A stretch of DNA of 64,000 nt from assembly GCA_937957975.1 (NCBI GenBank), contig CALFFK010000070.1, positions 38,269-102,268 on the forward strand, read 5' to 3'. This document shows, piece by piece, positions 46,369 through 55,242 of this stretch. The notes beneath the pieces are model-generated. The model saw only the letters and a program-made list of their open reading frames with translations, was not told the DNA's origin and did no database searches. Origin of the DNA: an uncultured Neomegalonema sp. Its GTDB lineage: Bacteria; Pseudomonadota; Alphaproteobacteria; Rhodobacterales; Rhodobacteraceae. The translations under genes were made by a program, and so were the position numbers. Each line of letters starts with the position of its first letter. The stretch's first letter is position 1.

Positions 46369-47180
46369 GTCGCGGTTCCTCCCATGATCTCTTCTTCCAT
46401 TTCCCAGATCATCGACAGGATTTCCTCGCGTTTTTCGATGAAGTCAGGGCTTGCCTTGATCTCACGCGGGCTATCGGTCAGCCCCCGTTCAGCAAAGGGA
46501 AGGCGATATTCGCGATGGATGCGGCCCGGACGAGGGGCCATGACGATCAGGCGTTCGCCCAAAAACAGGGCTTCCTCGACCGAATGCGTGATAAGCACGA
46601 TGGTCTTGCCGGTTTCTTTCCAGAGTTTGAGTACCAACCCCTGCATCTTCTCACGCGTCAGGGCATCCAGTGCACCAAGTGGTTCATCCATCAAAATCAC
46701 GTCAGGATCATTTGCCAGACAGCGGGCAAGCGCCACACGCTGCTGCATCCCACCTGACAACTGATAAACCGGCTTGTCACCGAAATCCCCAAGACCAACG
46801 ATATTGAGCAGGTGTTCAACCTTCTCATTCGTTTCCTTGCGCGGTTTGCCCATCATGCGGGGGCCAAACGAGATGTTCTTTCTGACATTAAGCCATTCGA
46901 ACAAAGCGCCCTGCTGAAAGACCATACCACGCGCGGCAGCCGGGCCTTTCACCTGTTGGTTATTCAGAAATACTGCGCCCTCGGTCGGGGCCAAAAAGCC
47001 CGCAATGATATTGAGCAGGGTGGTCTTCCCGCACCCCGAAGGACCGAGAACCGATAGAAGCTCGCCCGATGCAAGGTTCATGGTTACATTTTTGAGGGCG
47101 TGGACTGATCCGCCACCCGGCAATTTGAAAACCATCGAAATATCATCGACGAGGAGGCCGTTTGTATCGGCTCCATCCAT
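46365..47180 (-). CDS. ABC transporter ATP-binding protein, SsuB/TauB type
   Basis: 271 residues from ATG 47180 with AGGGG 8-9 bases upstream; the longer frame to 47423 runs through the divergent promoter region. Walker A G-P-S-G-C-G-K-T-T, Q-loop, signature Y-Q-L-S-G-G-M-Q-Q-R, Walker B V-I-L-M-D-E-P-L-G-A-L-D and the switch His in I-T-H-S-V-E-E-A are intact. It powers the permease at 45463. Transcription diverges from the dehydrogenase gene at 47452 across a 271-base gap. Confidence 0.9.
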   Translation of the reverse strand: MDGADTNGLLVDDISMVFKLPGGGSVHALKNVTMNLASGELLSVLGPSGCGKTTLLNIIAGFLAPTEGAVFLNNQQVKGPAAARGMVFQQGALFEWLNVRKNISFGPRMMGKPRKETNEKVEHLLNIVGLGDFGDKPVYQLSGGMQQRVALARCLANDPDVILMDEPLGALDALTREKMQGLVLKLWKETGKTIVLITHSVEEALFLGERLIVMAPRPGRIHREYRLPFAERGLTDSPREIKASPDFIEKREEILSMIWEMEEEIMGGTAT

Positions 47181-47451
47181 TCCGTTTTCCCCTTTTTGAA
47201 TCGCTACGCTTAAGCACGTCATTGGGGCAGGAATGAAAAGGAGAACGTCAGCAGACGCAAGGATTAACGCACCAACAACCTTGTTATGCATTGGAGTTTC
47301 TGGGGAATTTGCAATCTGTCCCCACAGTTTGTCTGTATTGGCACCATCCGGCGTAGTGGGAAAGCGACGCACGGATGGTCGTTCTTCGCCAAGACGGAAG
47401 AACCGCATGACCGCACGGTCCACTCAAGATACAGTGAGAGAGGAACTTTCC

Positions 47452-48411
47452 ATGAAGATCGGTTTCATCGGACTCGGCAATGTCGGCGGCAAACTGGCGG
47501 GCAGCCTGATCCGCAACGGTCACACGGTGACGGTGCGAGACCTCGACCAAGCTGCCGCACAACCTTTTCTCGACAAGGGTGCGACGTGGGGTGAATCGCC
47601 AAAAGCCATGATAGAGGCCTGCGATACGGTCATCACCTGCCTGCCCTCCCCCGCAGCCAGCGCCGCCGTGATGGAGGCCGAAGACGGCATTCTCGCGGGC
47701 ATGGGGTCGGGCAAAACGTGGCTGGAGATGTCCACAACGGATGAAGAGGAAGTCAAACGACTGGGCGCATTGGTCATCGCCAAGGGTGGCGCAGCAGTCG
47801 ATTGCCCGGTTTCAGGGGGATGCCACCGCGCCGCTACCGGCAATATTTCGATCTTCGCCGGATGCGAACGCGAGACATTCGAGCATGTTCTGCCCGTGCT
47901 GAAATCGCTCGGTCGACGCATCCTTCATACAGGGCCGTTGGGCAGCGCCTCGGTCCTGAAGGTGATGACCAATTATCTGGCCACCGCAAACCTTATCACC
48001 TGTTGCGAAGCATTGGTGACGATGAAGGCCGCTGGAGTCGATCTCGCCACCACTTACGAGGCAATCCGCATTTCCTCCGGCACATCTTTCGTCCATGAGA
48101 CAGAGAGCCAGATTATCCTCAATGGTTCGCGCGACATCAGTTTCACGATGGACCTCGTGAAAAAAGACATCGGCCTCTTTCAGGCTATTGCCGAACGTGC
48201 GGGCGTGCCGCTGGAGATCAGCCCGAAGATGGTCGAAATCTTTGATGACGGCATCGCACGCTACGGAGAGCGCGAACTCTCGCCCAATATCATCCGGCGA
48301 TTGGAAGACGCCACCGGCCTGTCGGTTCTCGCTGATGGTTTCCCGGCGGAAATGACCGATGATGAACCGGAAGAGGAGGGCTACGAAGTCGTACGCGGCG
48401 GGCGAGCCTGA
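47452..48411 (+). CDS. NAD(P)-dependent beta-hydroxyacid dehydrogenase family protein
   Basis: 319 residues from ATG 47452 (AGGA 7 bases upstream). The dinucleotide loop G-F-I-G-L-G-N-V-G is at the start; D-C-P-V-S-G-G is the substrate-binding motif and K-V-M-T-N-Y-L (Lys near 170) holds the catalytic lysine of 3-hydroxyisobutyrate/tartronate semialdehyde-type enzymes. An acidic C-terminal extension (D-D-E-P-E-E-E-G) is unusual. It probably oxidises a small beta-hydroxyacid or reduces a semialdehyde in the same pathway as the neighbours. Confidence 0.85.
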   Translation: MKIGFIGLGNVGGKLAGSLIRNGHTVTVRDLDQAAAQPFLDKGATWGESPKAMIEACDTVITCLPSPAASAAVMEAEDGILAGMGSGKTWLEMSTTDEEEVKRLGALVIAKGGAAVDCPVSGGCHRAATGNISIFAGCERETFEHVLPVLKSLGRRILHTGPLGSASVLKVMTNYLATANLITCCEALVTMKAAGVDLATTYEAIRISSGTSFVHETESQIILNGSRDISFTMDLVKKDIGLFQAIAERAGVPLEISPKMVEIFDDGIARYGERELSPNIIRRLEDATGLSVLADGFPAEMTDDEPEEEGYEVVRGGRA

Positions 48412-48422
48412 CGACAACGGCA

Positions 48423-48468
48423 GGTGGTGTTATCCCTGCAACTACCAGCGATGCAGGGTTACGCCACC
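48423..48468. terminator. long hairpin at the convergent end of the dehydrogenase and enolase-superfamily genes
   Basis: GGTGGTGT pairs with ACGCCACC (one G-T) and inside it CCCTGCA pairs with TGCAGGG, with an 11-base loop at 48441-48451. The stop codon of the minus-strand gene is within the structure. No T-run follows, so it may stop transcription poorly or protect both 3' ends. Confidence 0.5.
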
Positions 48469-49595
48469 CGCTGACCGAATTTCACAACCGCATCCTCCGA
48501 GAGCGTCAGGCCGATGCCGGGCGCTTCGTTGAGGGTCAACCAGCCATTGGCGATCCTGGGCGGGTTCTCGAACAGTTCGGCCTGTAGGGGGTCGCGTTCG
48601 GGGTCAGTGAAGGACTCAACGATCAGACCAGCGGGGGTGCTGGCCACAAGCGGCGCATGGATAAAGCAATCGTGGTGCGGGGCGACGTCGATATGGTTCA
48701 GCTCGCAGAGTGCGGCCATCTTGCGCCCTTCGGTAAAGCCACCGAACATCGTGCAATCGAATTGCAGAATGTCGATGCCACCCTCCTCCACCATGGCGCG
48801 ACAGCCATAGCTGGAAATCTCGCTCTCGCCGCCTGATAACGGGATGGAGGTGCGCTGTTTCAACAGCTTCAACTCACGGCGATCATCGGCCCAGCGGACA
48901 GGTTCTTCCAGCCAGACAGGGTTCAGCGCCTCCAGCGCCCGCGCACCCTCGATCGCGGTTTTCAGATCCCATGCGCGGTTCACATCAATCATCAGGTCGG
49001 CATCAGGGCCGATCACGTCGCGGACGATTTCCATGCGAGCCATGTCTTCCGCGAGGGAGAGGCCACCGACCTTGGCCTTGAAGGCACGATGGCCCTGCCC
49101 GACCAGCATCTCCATCTCGGCGCGCAGTTCCGCATCGTCCTTGCCATCACGGTAATAGGCGCAGGTTACGTAGCAGGGCACGCTGCTGCGATAGCCACCA
49201 AACAGGCGATATAGGGGCATGTTCGCGGTTTTGCCGACAATATCCCAACAGGCGATGTCGATGGCAGACGACACCCGGATAATCGCATCACGCGCCCATT
49301 TCTTCTCGGTGGCGAGGCGACTGGAGGTGAGGCCAAAGAGTTTCTGGTAAACCTGCTCCGGGGCGAGAGGGTCCATGCCGATGATCTGCTCACCGATGCC
49401 GGATTCGACCACCTGAACAACGGTCGCAATATCGGCATAATGGGTGGCGATGCCAAAGCCCTCGACGCCATCACTGGAGCGGACCTTGACCAACAGCTCG
49501 TTTGCTTGTGGCACTTTGAACAGGCTGACCCAATGGGGCCGCGCTTCTTCACCGCTGGTGAGAACATGAAACTCAATGGAGTCGATCCTGGTCAT
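48459..49595 (-). CDS. mandelate racemase/muconate lactonizing enzyme superfamily protein
   Basis: 378 residues from ATG 49595. Enolase-superfamily enzyme acting by proton abstraction next to a carboxylate. Barrel motifs are clear: K-A-K-V-G-G (Lys on strand 2), the Asp ligand in D-V-N-R-A-W-D, Glu in E-E-P-V-R, Glu in G-G-E-S-E-I-S and His in A-P-H-H-D-C-F-I-H. The combination K-x-K plus a late His fits the mandelate racemase/acid sugar dehydratase groups. It is divergent from the Rieske operon and likely belongs to the same pathway. The substrate is unknown. Confidence 0.87.
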   Translation of the reverse strand: MTRIDSIEFHVLTSGEEARPHWVSLFKVPQANELLVKVRSSDGVEGFGIATHYADIATVVQVVESGIGEQIIGMDPLAPEQVYQKLFGLTSSRLATEKKWARDAIIRVSSAIDIACWDIVGKTANMPLYRLFGGYRSSVPCYVTCAYYRDGKDDAELRAEMEMLVGQGHRAFKAKVGGLSLAEDMARMEIVRDVIGPDADLMIDVNRAWDLKTAIEGARALEALNPVWLEEPVRWADDRRELKLLKQRTSIPLSGGESEISSYGCRAMVEEGGIDILQFDCTMFGGFTEGRKMAALCELNHIDVAPHHDCFIHAPLVASTPAGLIVESFTDPERDPLQAELFENPPRIANGWLTLNEAPGIGLTLSEDAVVKFGQRVA

Positions 49596-49824
49596 GGGCA
49601 TTCCGGGATTGAGGGGAGAGGATGAGGCCGATGCAATCCACCAAGTATGCGAAGTCTTTCCTCCGAATGCCACCAACATTGTAACGACAGGCAATCAGCC
49701 CCTTGTCCTGAACCTGAGCATCCTTTCAATATGGAGCTGCGCTATCCACTACATTGGCGTCTGGAAAGATGCGCCGATTTGCGCCACGGTGAAGGCAAGC
49801 TTCGCTGACTGGAGACAAATTCGG

Positions 49825-50964
49825 ATGGCCCTCAATTCTCCTGATACCGATCCCGACTTCATTACACACGGCTATGACCCATCACCTGCACGGTCCCTGT
49901 CGTTGCGTGCTGATGCCTATACGCAGCAACACTGGTATGATGTTGATCGAACGGCCATACTCGCAAAGACATGGCAATGGGTTTGCCATGTCGAGAAATT
50001 GCGCGAACCCGGCGCGTTCGTCACAGTGGAAGTCGCAGGACATCCCATTGCCATCGTGCGTGACGGCAATGGAACCCTGCGTGCCTTTTATAATGTCTGC
50101 AAGCACAGAGCGCATGAGTTGCTGAGTGGCGAGGGACATGTCAAGCGGATCATGTGTCCCTATCACGCCTGGGTCTACCGGCTCGACGGCCAGCTCATAC
50201 GCGCGCCACATACGGAAACGCTGGAAGATTTCGATCTTGGCTCCGTCTGCCTTTCGCAAGTTCAGGTTGAGGCATTTTGCGGCTTTATCTATGTCAATCT
50301 TGACCCCACCGCCGCATCGCTGGCGGTACAAACCGGTGATCTCGAACTTGAAATCCGCCATTGGGCGCCTGACGTCGAAGACCTGACTTTCGGCCATCGC
50401 CTGACCTACGAGATCAAGTCGAACTGGAAAAATGTCGTTGATAACTTCCTTGAATGTTATCACTGCCCGACCGCGCACAAGGACTTTTGCTCGTTGGTCG
50501 ATATGGACACCTACAAGGTCACGACCCATGGCATCTGGTCCAGCCACATGGCCGATGCAGGTAAAGGCGCGAACAGCGCCTATGACGTTTCAAACGCCAG
50601 CGTACGGACGCACGCGGTCTGGTGGTTATGGCCGACCACCTGTCTGATGCGCTATCCAGGGCGATCCAGCATGATTGTGCTCAATATTATTCCGGCGGGG
50701 CCGGATCGCACCTTTGAGACCTACGATTTCTTTCTGGAAACCCCGGAACCCAATGAAGCCGAGATCGAAGCGATCCGCTATCTCGATGAAGTGTTGCAGG
50801 TAGAGGATATTGGCCTTGTCGAAAGCGTTCAGCGAGGCATGAACACCCCCGCCTTCGATCAGGGCCGTATCGTGAATGATCCCGAAGGATCGGGAAAATC
50901 AGAACATGCGGTGCACCATTTCCACGGGCTGGTGCTGGATTCCTATCGCGCAGCATCAGGTTGA
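49825..50964 (+). CDS. Rieske non-heme iron oxygenase, carnitine/betaine monooxygenase type
   Basis: 379 residues from ATG 49825. The Rieske cluster ligands are Cys92, His94, Cys111 and His114. The mononuclear iron site has His213 and His218 with Glu210 (E-C-Y-H) at the bridging position; Glu here, rather than Asp, is the feature known from carnitine monooxygenase CntA. It may remove an N-methyl or trimethylamine group or hydroxylate an osmolyte-like substrate. First gene of a tightly packed operon; no reductase gene is present, so its electron donor is elsewhere. Confidence 0.88.
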   Translation: MALNSPDTDPDFITHGYDPSPARSLSLRADAYTQQHWYDVDRTAILAKTWQWVCHVEKLREPGAFVTVEVAGHPIAIVRDGNGTLRAFYNVCKHRAHELLSGEGHVKRIMCPYHAWVYRLDGQLIRAPHTETLEDFDLGSVCLSQVQVEAFCGFIYVNLDPTAASLAVQTGDLELEIRHWAPDVEDLTFGHRLTYEIKSNWKNVVDNFLECYHCPTAHKDFCSLVDMDTYKVTTHGIWSSHMADAGKGANSAYDVSNASVRTHAVWWLWPTTCLMRYPGRSSMIVLNIIPAGPDRTFETYDFFLETPEPNEAEIEAIRYLDEVLQVEDIGLVESVQRGMNTPAFDQGRIVNDPEGSGKSEHAVHHFHGLVLDSYRAASG

Positions 50965-50970
50965 TCGCGC

Positions 50971-51885
50971 ATGTCATCTGGCCCGACGGCGCACAGGCTC
51001 TCGAATAACCCCATCATTCGCCCTTTTGCAGAGCGGCAGATGGGGGCCAACCTCAACGGGCCGTCACTCATTCGCACACCTGACTGGCTGGCTTGTCGTC
51101 TGGGGCGGTATCACCTCTATTTCGCACATCATCTGGGGACATATATCAGGCTCGCTTATGCCGATGATCTTGCCGGCCCTTGGGCGATTTATGCGCCGGG
51201 GGTATTGGATATTGCACAGACGCCGATGCTACACGAACATATCGCATCCCCGGACGTGCATATCGACGAGGAACAGCGCGAAATTCGGATGTACTTTCAT
51301 GGTGTGAGCGATCCTGATCCCTTTGAGCAGCCAACGCAATCCACCTGCGTCGCGCATTCCTTTGACGGGATCACCTTTGCGGCACGGCCCGATATATTGG
51401 GGCCGTCATATTTTCGGGCATGGCAGTGGGGGGGATTCTGGTATGCTTTTTCTCTCGGAGGAATGCTCTGGCGTTCGAAAGATGGTCTTTCACCATTCGC
51501 GCCCGGTCCACGCCCTGACGGGCTGAAGGCGTCGATCCGTCACCTCGCTGTCCTTCTGAAAGGCAACCGTCTCTGGATAGCATGGAGCGCCGTGGGGGAT
51601 GCCCCGGAACGCATTCATATTGGCAGCATGATCCTGAGCGATGACTGGGCAACATGGCGGGTAGAAGGCATCCGCGAACTTCTTCGGCCACAGCATAAGT
51701 GGGAAGGGGCTACCCTGCCGGTTGCGCCATCCTGCCCTGGCATCCGTACCGAGCCAGCCAACGAATTGCGCGATCCCGGCTTTTTTTCTGAAGCAGATTG
51801 CGATTATCTGCTCTATTCCGCCGCAGGAGAAAGCGGCCTTGCAATTGCACGGGTCGATGGTCTGCACATGGGAGGGACCGCATGA
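50971..51885 (+). CDS. putative five-bladed beta-propeller protein, glycoside hydrolase 43/32-like
   Basis: 304 residues without a signal peptide. Repeated W/Y-rich strands and acidic turns (N-G-P-S-L-I, Y-H-L-Y-F-A-H-H, I-A-S-P-D-V-H, R-D-P-G-F-F) resemble the five-bladed propellers of inverting glycosidases, where acids at blade centres are catalytic. A real hydrolase activity is not certain. It begins 6 bases after the Rieske gene and overlaps the first SDR by 4 bases, so it is an integral part of this operon. An unusual partner for a Rieske oxygenase. Confidence 0.6.
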   Translation: MSSGPTAHRLSNNPIIRPFAERQMGANLNGPSLIRTPDWLACRLGRYHLYFAHHLGTYIRLAYADDLAGPWAIYAPGVLDIAQTPMLHEHIASPDVHIDEEQREIRMYFHGVSDPDPFEQPTQSTCVAHSFDGITFAARPDILGPSYFRAWQWGGFWYAFSLGGMLWRSKDGLSPFAPGPRPDGLKASIRHLAVLLKGNRLWIAWSAVGDAPERIHIGSMILSDDWATWRVEGIRELLRPQHKWEGATLPVAPSCPGIRTEPANELRDPGFFSEADCDYLLYSAAGESGLAIARVDGLHMGGTA

Positions 51886-52661
51886 GCGGACGTATCGAAG
51901 GCAAGACAGCATTGGTGACTGGCGGCGCGGGGGGAATCGGCTGGGCAATTTGCCGCCGCTTTGCCGCCGAAGGGGCGCAGGTGATTTGCGCCGACATCAC
52001 AGCGCCCGGAGACTTCCCGCCAGAAGGGGTGGAGCATCGCAATCTGGACATCGCCGATGAGAGCGCCGTGAGTTCGGCTTTCGCCCGATTGGGGGCGGAA
52101 TGGGACAGCCTCGATATTCTCGTCAACGCGGCAGGGATCGAGATCGAGAAGACCATCGAAGACACAACGCTTGAGGAATGGAATCACAGCTTTGCGGTCA
52201 ACGTCACCGGCACGTTCCTGACCAGCAAGTTCGCCCTGCCCTTGCTGCGCAAAGGTGATGGGGCGTCAATCATCAATTTCGGTTCCTATGACGGCTTCAT
52301 TGCCGATCCGGGCCTTGCCGCCTATTGCGCAACGAAAGGGGCGGTCCATGCCCTGACCCGTGCCATGGCCTGCGATCACGGGCCGGAGGGCATCCGCGTC
52401 AATGCGATTTGCCCCGGCTATGTGGATACGCCAATGCTGCAATCTTTTTTCACAGGCGATGGTTCGGGCGGTGGCGGCAGGAGCATCGACGCCCTGCAAC
52501 AGGCCGTGCGCGATGTTCATCCAATGCGGACCTACGGCACTCCCGATGACGTGGCCAACCTCGTCCTTTGGCTGGCATCAGATGAGGCGCGCTATGCGTC
52601 GGGGCAACTTTGGGTATTGGATGGCGGATTATCTGCACAGGTTCAGCAGATGCGTCTCTGA
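51882..52661 (+). CDS. short-chain dehydrogenase/reductase (first of two)
   Basis: 259 residues starting at ATG 51882, overlapping the previous stop (ATGA). Classical SDR: T-G-G-A-G-G-I-G cofactor loop at about 12-19, N-A-A-G, and catalytic Y-C-A-T-K; Ser in F-G-S-Y. Asp after the second strand (C-A-D-I) suggests NAD preference. An insertion before P-M-R-T-Y-G is Gly/Ser-rich. It oxidises or reduces a hydroxyl in the operon's pathway. Confidence 0.9.
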   Translation: MSGRIEGKTALVTGGAGGIGWAICRRFAAEGAQVICADITAPGDFPPEGVEHRNLDIADESAVSSAFARLGAEWDSLDILVNAAGIEIEKTIEDTTLEEWNHSFAVNVTGTFLTSKFALPLLRKGDGASIINFGSYDGFIADPGLAAYCATKGAVHALTRAMACDHGPEGIRVNAICPGYVDTPMLQSFFTGDGSGGGGRSIDALQQAVRDVHPMRTYGTPDDVANLVLWLASDEARYASGQLWVLDGGLSAQVQQMRL

Positions 52662-52677
52662 CATGAGGGATTGATTC

Positions 52678-53418
52678 ATGCAACTCGCGTCGAAACATGC
52701 GCTCGTAACCGGGGGGCGACAGGGCATTGGACGCGGCATCGTCCATGCTTTCCTGCGTGAAGGGGCTACCGTCCTCACATGCGGTCGCGGTGATCGGCCT
52801 GACGATCTTCCCGATGCCTGTGGCTGGCATCGCACCGACGTGGCCAGCCCCGAACAGGTTGCGCACCTGGCCAAAGCGACCGGCGCGCTCGACATCCTTG
52901 TGAATAATGCAGGAGTACAGGTCGAAAAGACCGTGGAAGACAGCACCGATGCGGATTGGGAACTGGTCATGGGGGTTAATGCACGGGGTGTTTTCAACTG
53001 TTGCCGCGCATTCCTGCCCTTGCTGCGCAAGGGGGGATCAATCATCAATATCGGCTCGATTTCAGGGCAAGTCGCTGATCCTGAAATGGCGCTGTACAAC
53101 GCTTCGAAAGCCTTCGTTCACGGCCTGACCCGTTCTATCGCAGTCGATCATGGCCCCCACATCCGATGTAATGCGATCTGCCCCGGCTGGATCGAGACCG
53201 GAATGCTTGATGCCGGGTTTACCCTTGCCGACGAACCGGAAGTCGCGCGCGAGGAAGCATTGCGACGGCACCCCGTTCGTCGTTTCGGCAAACCGGAAGA
53301 TATTGCCGAAATGGCGGTTTGGCTCGCCAGCGATCTGGCAGGATTTGCGAACGGGCAACTCTTCACTATCGATGGTGGATTGACCGCTGCATCGCCGCTG
53401 CAACCGGGATTTTGTTGA
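52678..53418 (+). CDS. short-chain dehydrogenase/reductase (second of two)
   Basis: 246 residues, 16 bases after the first SDR. T-G-G-R-Q-G-I-G cofactor loop with an Arg in the second strand region (T-C-G-R-G), which suggests NADP preference, in contrast to the first SDR. N-N-A-G-V, G-S-I-S and Y-N-A-S-K are present. About half of its core resembles the preceding gene, so the pair probably arose by duplication and acts on successive or opposite redox steps. Its stop overlaps the next ATG (TGATG). Confidence 0.9.
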   Translation: MQLASKHALVTGGRQGIGRGIVHAFLREGATVLTCGRGDRPDDLPDACGWHRTDVASPEQVAHLAKATGALDILVNNAGVQVEKTVEDSTDADWELVMGVNARGVFNCCRAFLPLLRKGGSIINIGSISGQVADPEMALYNASKAFVHGLTRSIAVDHGPHIRCNAICPGWIETGMLDAGFTLADEPEVAREEALRRHPVRRFGKPEDIAEMAVWLASDLAGFANGQLFTIDGGLTAASPLQPGFC

Positions 53419-54344
53419 TGGTCCAGACGGCAATTCTCGGAGCAGGCGTTATCGGCGCAAGCTGGGCGGCGCTTTTTCTGGCGGCGGGGCATCGCGTTGC
53501 GATCTACGATCCGATGGAAGGCGCGGAGAAAGCGATTGGCGCGGCAATCGCGAATGCCTGGCCGACTCTTGCGGCTCTCGATATGACGGAACGCGGCGAT
53601 CCGCACGCCATGACTTTCCATACCGATCCTGCTGATGCGGTTGCGGGCGCAGCCTTTATTCAGGAAAGCGTTCCCGAACGCTTGCCCCTCAAGCACGATC
53701 TCTATGCAAAGATCGAGGAAGCGCTTGACCCTGCGGCCATCGTCGCCTCTTCCGCTTCTGGGCTGACTCTCACAGAAATGCAGGGCGGTTGGCGTGATCC
53801 TGCCCGCTTTGTCCTCGGCCATCCCTTCAATCCACCGCATCTGATCCCCCTGGTCGAGGTGATGGGCAACGAACGCACCGCTGACGGCATCGTCGAACAG
53901 ACGCAGCATTTCTATGAAGACGCAGGCAAGGTGACGATCCGCGTCAATCGTGAGGTTCCAGGCCATGTTGCCAACCGCCTGCAAGCGGCGCTTTGGCGTG
54001 AAGCAATTCATTTGGTCAGGGAAGGTGTCGCTTCGGTCGGGGATGTGGACAAGGCGGTCTGGGCCGGACCGGGGCTTCGATGGGCAGCAATGGGGCCAAC
54101 GATGCTGTTCCATCTGGGTGCGGGTGAGGCTGGCATGGCGGAGTTTTGCGCACGTTACACCGACAGCTTCAATCGTTGGTGGGATGATCTTGGCACGTTG
54201 CATCTCGACGCGGAAACCGCAGAAATGCTTGTGGCCGGGGTCATGGCAGGGGCCGGATCGGATGAACCGGCGGCTCTTGCAGGGAAACGTGATGCCTTGC
54301 TCGTGGCGATGCAGCGGGCAACCCGCCCTTTGCGTGAAACCTGA
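53418..54344 (+). CDS. 3-hydroxyacyl-CoA dehydrogenase family protein (carnitine dehydrogenase or gulonate dehydrogenase-like)
   Basis: 308 residues. Rossmann loop G-A-G-V-I-G-A-S-W, Y-D-P after the second strand, F-I-Q-E-S-V-P-E-R, S-S-A-S-G-L and catalytic G-H-P-F-N-P-P-H. The C-terminal half with G-P-G-L-R-W-A-A-M-G-P is like L-carnitine 3-dehydrogenase and L-gulonate 3-dehydrogenase, not fatty acid HADH. With the CntA-like Rieske gene in the same operon, a betaine-type hydroxyacid substrate is plausible, but this is inference. Confidence 0.82.
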   Translation: MVQTAILGAGVIGASWAALFLAAGHRVAIYDPMEGAEKAIGAAIANAWPTLAALDMTERGDPHAMTFHTDPADAVAGAAFIQESVPERLPLKHDLYAKIEEALDPAAIVASSASGLTLTEMQGGWRDPARFVLGHPFNPPHLIPLVEVMGNERTADGIVEQTQHFYEDAGKVTIRVNREVPGHVANRLQAALWREAIHLVREGVASVGDVDKAVWAGPGLRWAAMGPTMLFHLGAGEAGMAEFCARYTDSFNRWWDDLGTLHLDAETAEMLVAGVMAGAGSDEPAALAGKRDALLVAMQRATRPLRET

Positions 54345-54398
54345 CACGATAGACGCTTGACTGTCGCCCCCACCCGCGCGTAAAGCGGCGCACCCGGA

Positions 54399-54474
54399 GG
54401 GCGGTTAGCTCAGTTGGTAGAGCACAGTGTTCACATCGCTGGGGTCACTGGTTCGAGCCCAGTACCGCCCACCA
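54399..54474 (+). tRNA. tRNA-Val (CAC)
   Basis: 76 bases with acceptor arms GGGCGGT / ACCGCCC, D-arm TAGCTCAGTTGGTAGAGCA, anticodon loop TTCACAT giving anticodon CAC (decodes GUG), T-loop TTCGAGC and an encoded CCA end. It is flanked by AT-rich sequence downstream. No integrase or direct repeat of its 3' end is visible nearby. Confidence 0.95.
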
Positions 54475-54699
54475 TTATTTATTAAATCTTCCAAAATCTT
54501 AACAGACAACGCCAGAAGAACGGCAGCAACGATATATTATGTTGGGCTGGATGTAAGTCCCAGGACGACACCGACACACAGCATGGCACATCCCGGTTGA
54601 AGTGGCAGGGCAGATTGCGGATACCTTATAAGGCGAGCCCATAAATCCAAGTCGGCCTTGCCGTAGCGGAACATCCTGTCCTTACCGAAGGAGATCAGC

Positions 54700-55143
54700 G
54701 TGCAGCTTGAAATCGCCATAGCGAAAGACCCACGCGACATTGGCACCTGCATGGCCTTGCGCCGCGCTGTCTTCATTGATGAGCAAGGCGTCCCTGAACA
54801 TGAAGAAACAGACGGCGAAGATGATTCCTGCACCCATGTCCTCGCACGGCTGGGCAGCGTTCCAGCGGGCGCGGCACGCTTTCGTTATCTGAAGGGCGAT
54901 AATGAGACCTACACGAAAATCCAGCGTGTTTGCGTACCGGAAGGCTTGCGTGGCCATGGTATTGGCGCAGCGATAATCGACTTCATCGTACAACAGGTCC
55001 GCGCCGAACGCCGCACCCGCATCATTCGCCTCGGCGCACAAACCCACGCCCTCGGTTTCTATCGGAGTTTGGGATTTCGGGAATATGGCGAGGAATACGA
55101 CGATGCGGGAATACCGCATAAGGACATGCAGTTGAAATTGTGA
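54700..55143 (+). CDS. GNAT family N-acetyltransferase, ElaA-like
   Basis: 147 residues starting at GTG with AAGGAG 6 bases upstream. A single GNAT domain: R-R-A-V-F-I-D-E-Q-G near the start, G-A-A-R-F-R-Y strand, and the acetyl-CoA loop V-P-E-G-L-R-G-H-G-I-G-A, then L-G-A-Q-T-H-A-L-G-F-Y-R-S-L-G-F. The Q-T-H-A and F-Y-R-S-L-G-F elements match ElaA-type proteins. The acceptor substrate is unknown. It stands alone after the tRNA. Confidence 0.87.
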   Translation: MQLEIAIAKDPRDIGTCMALRRAVFIDEQGVPEHEETDGEDDSCTHVLARLGSVPAGAARFRYLKGDNETYTKIQRVCVPEGLRGHGIGAAIIDFIVQQVRAERRTRIIRLGAQTHALGFYRSLGFREYGEEYDDAGIPHKDMQLKL

Positions 55144-55242
55144 ACGGAACCATTTCCGTCTCATCGCAACAAAATTACCAATGGACTCGCACAGCACTTG
55201 ATTCAAAACATAACCGATTGGGGATAAGAATCGGGAGCATCC

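Noticed and set aside
53148..54347. 399-residue open frame on the minus strand
   Set aside because: It is entirely antisense to the second SDR and 3-hydroxyacyl-CoA dehydrogenase-like genes, which have clear motifs; its own translation is Arg/Cys-rich without domain features.
54399..54700. tRNA-Val as an integration site of a genomic island
   Set aside because: No integrase gene and no direct repeat of the tRNA 3' end were found in the following sequence.
54537..54833. Minus-strand frame ending in a hydrophobic stretch, possible transporter remnant
   Set aside because: Most of it is antisense to the GNAT gene and the hydrophobic end is too short to assign.
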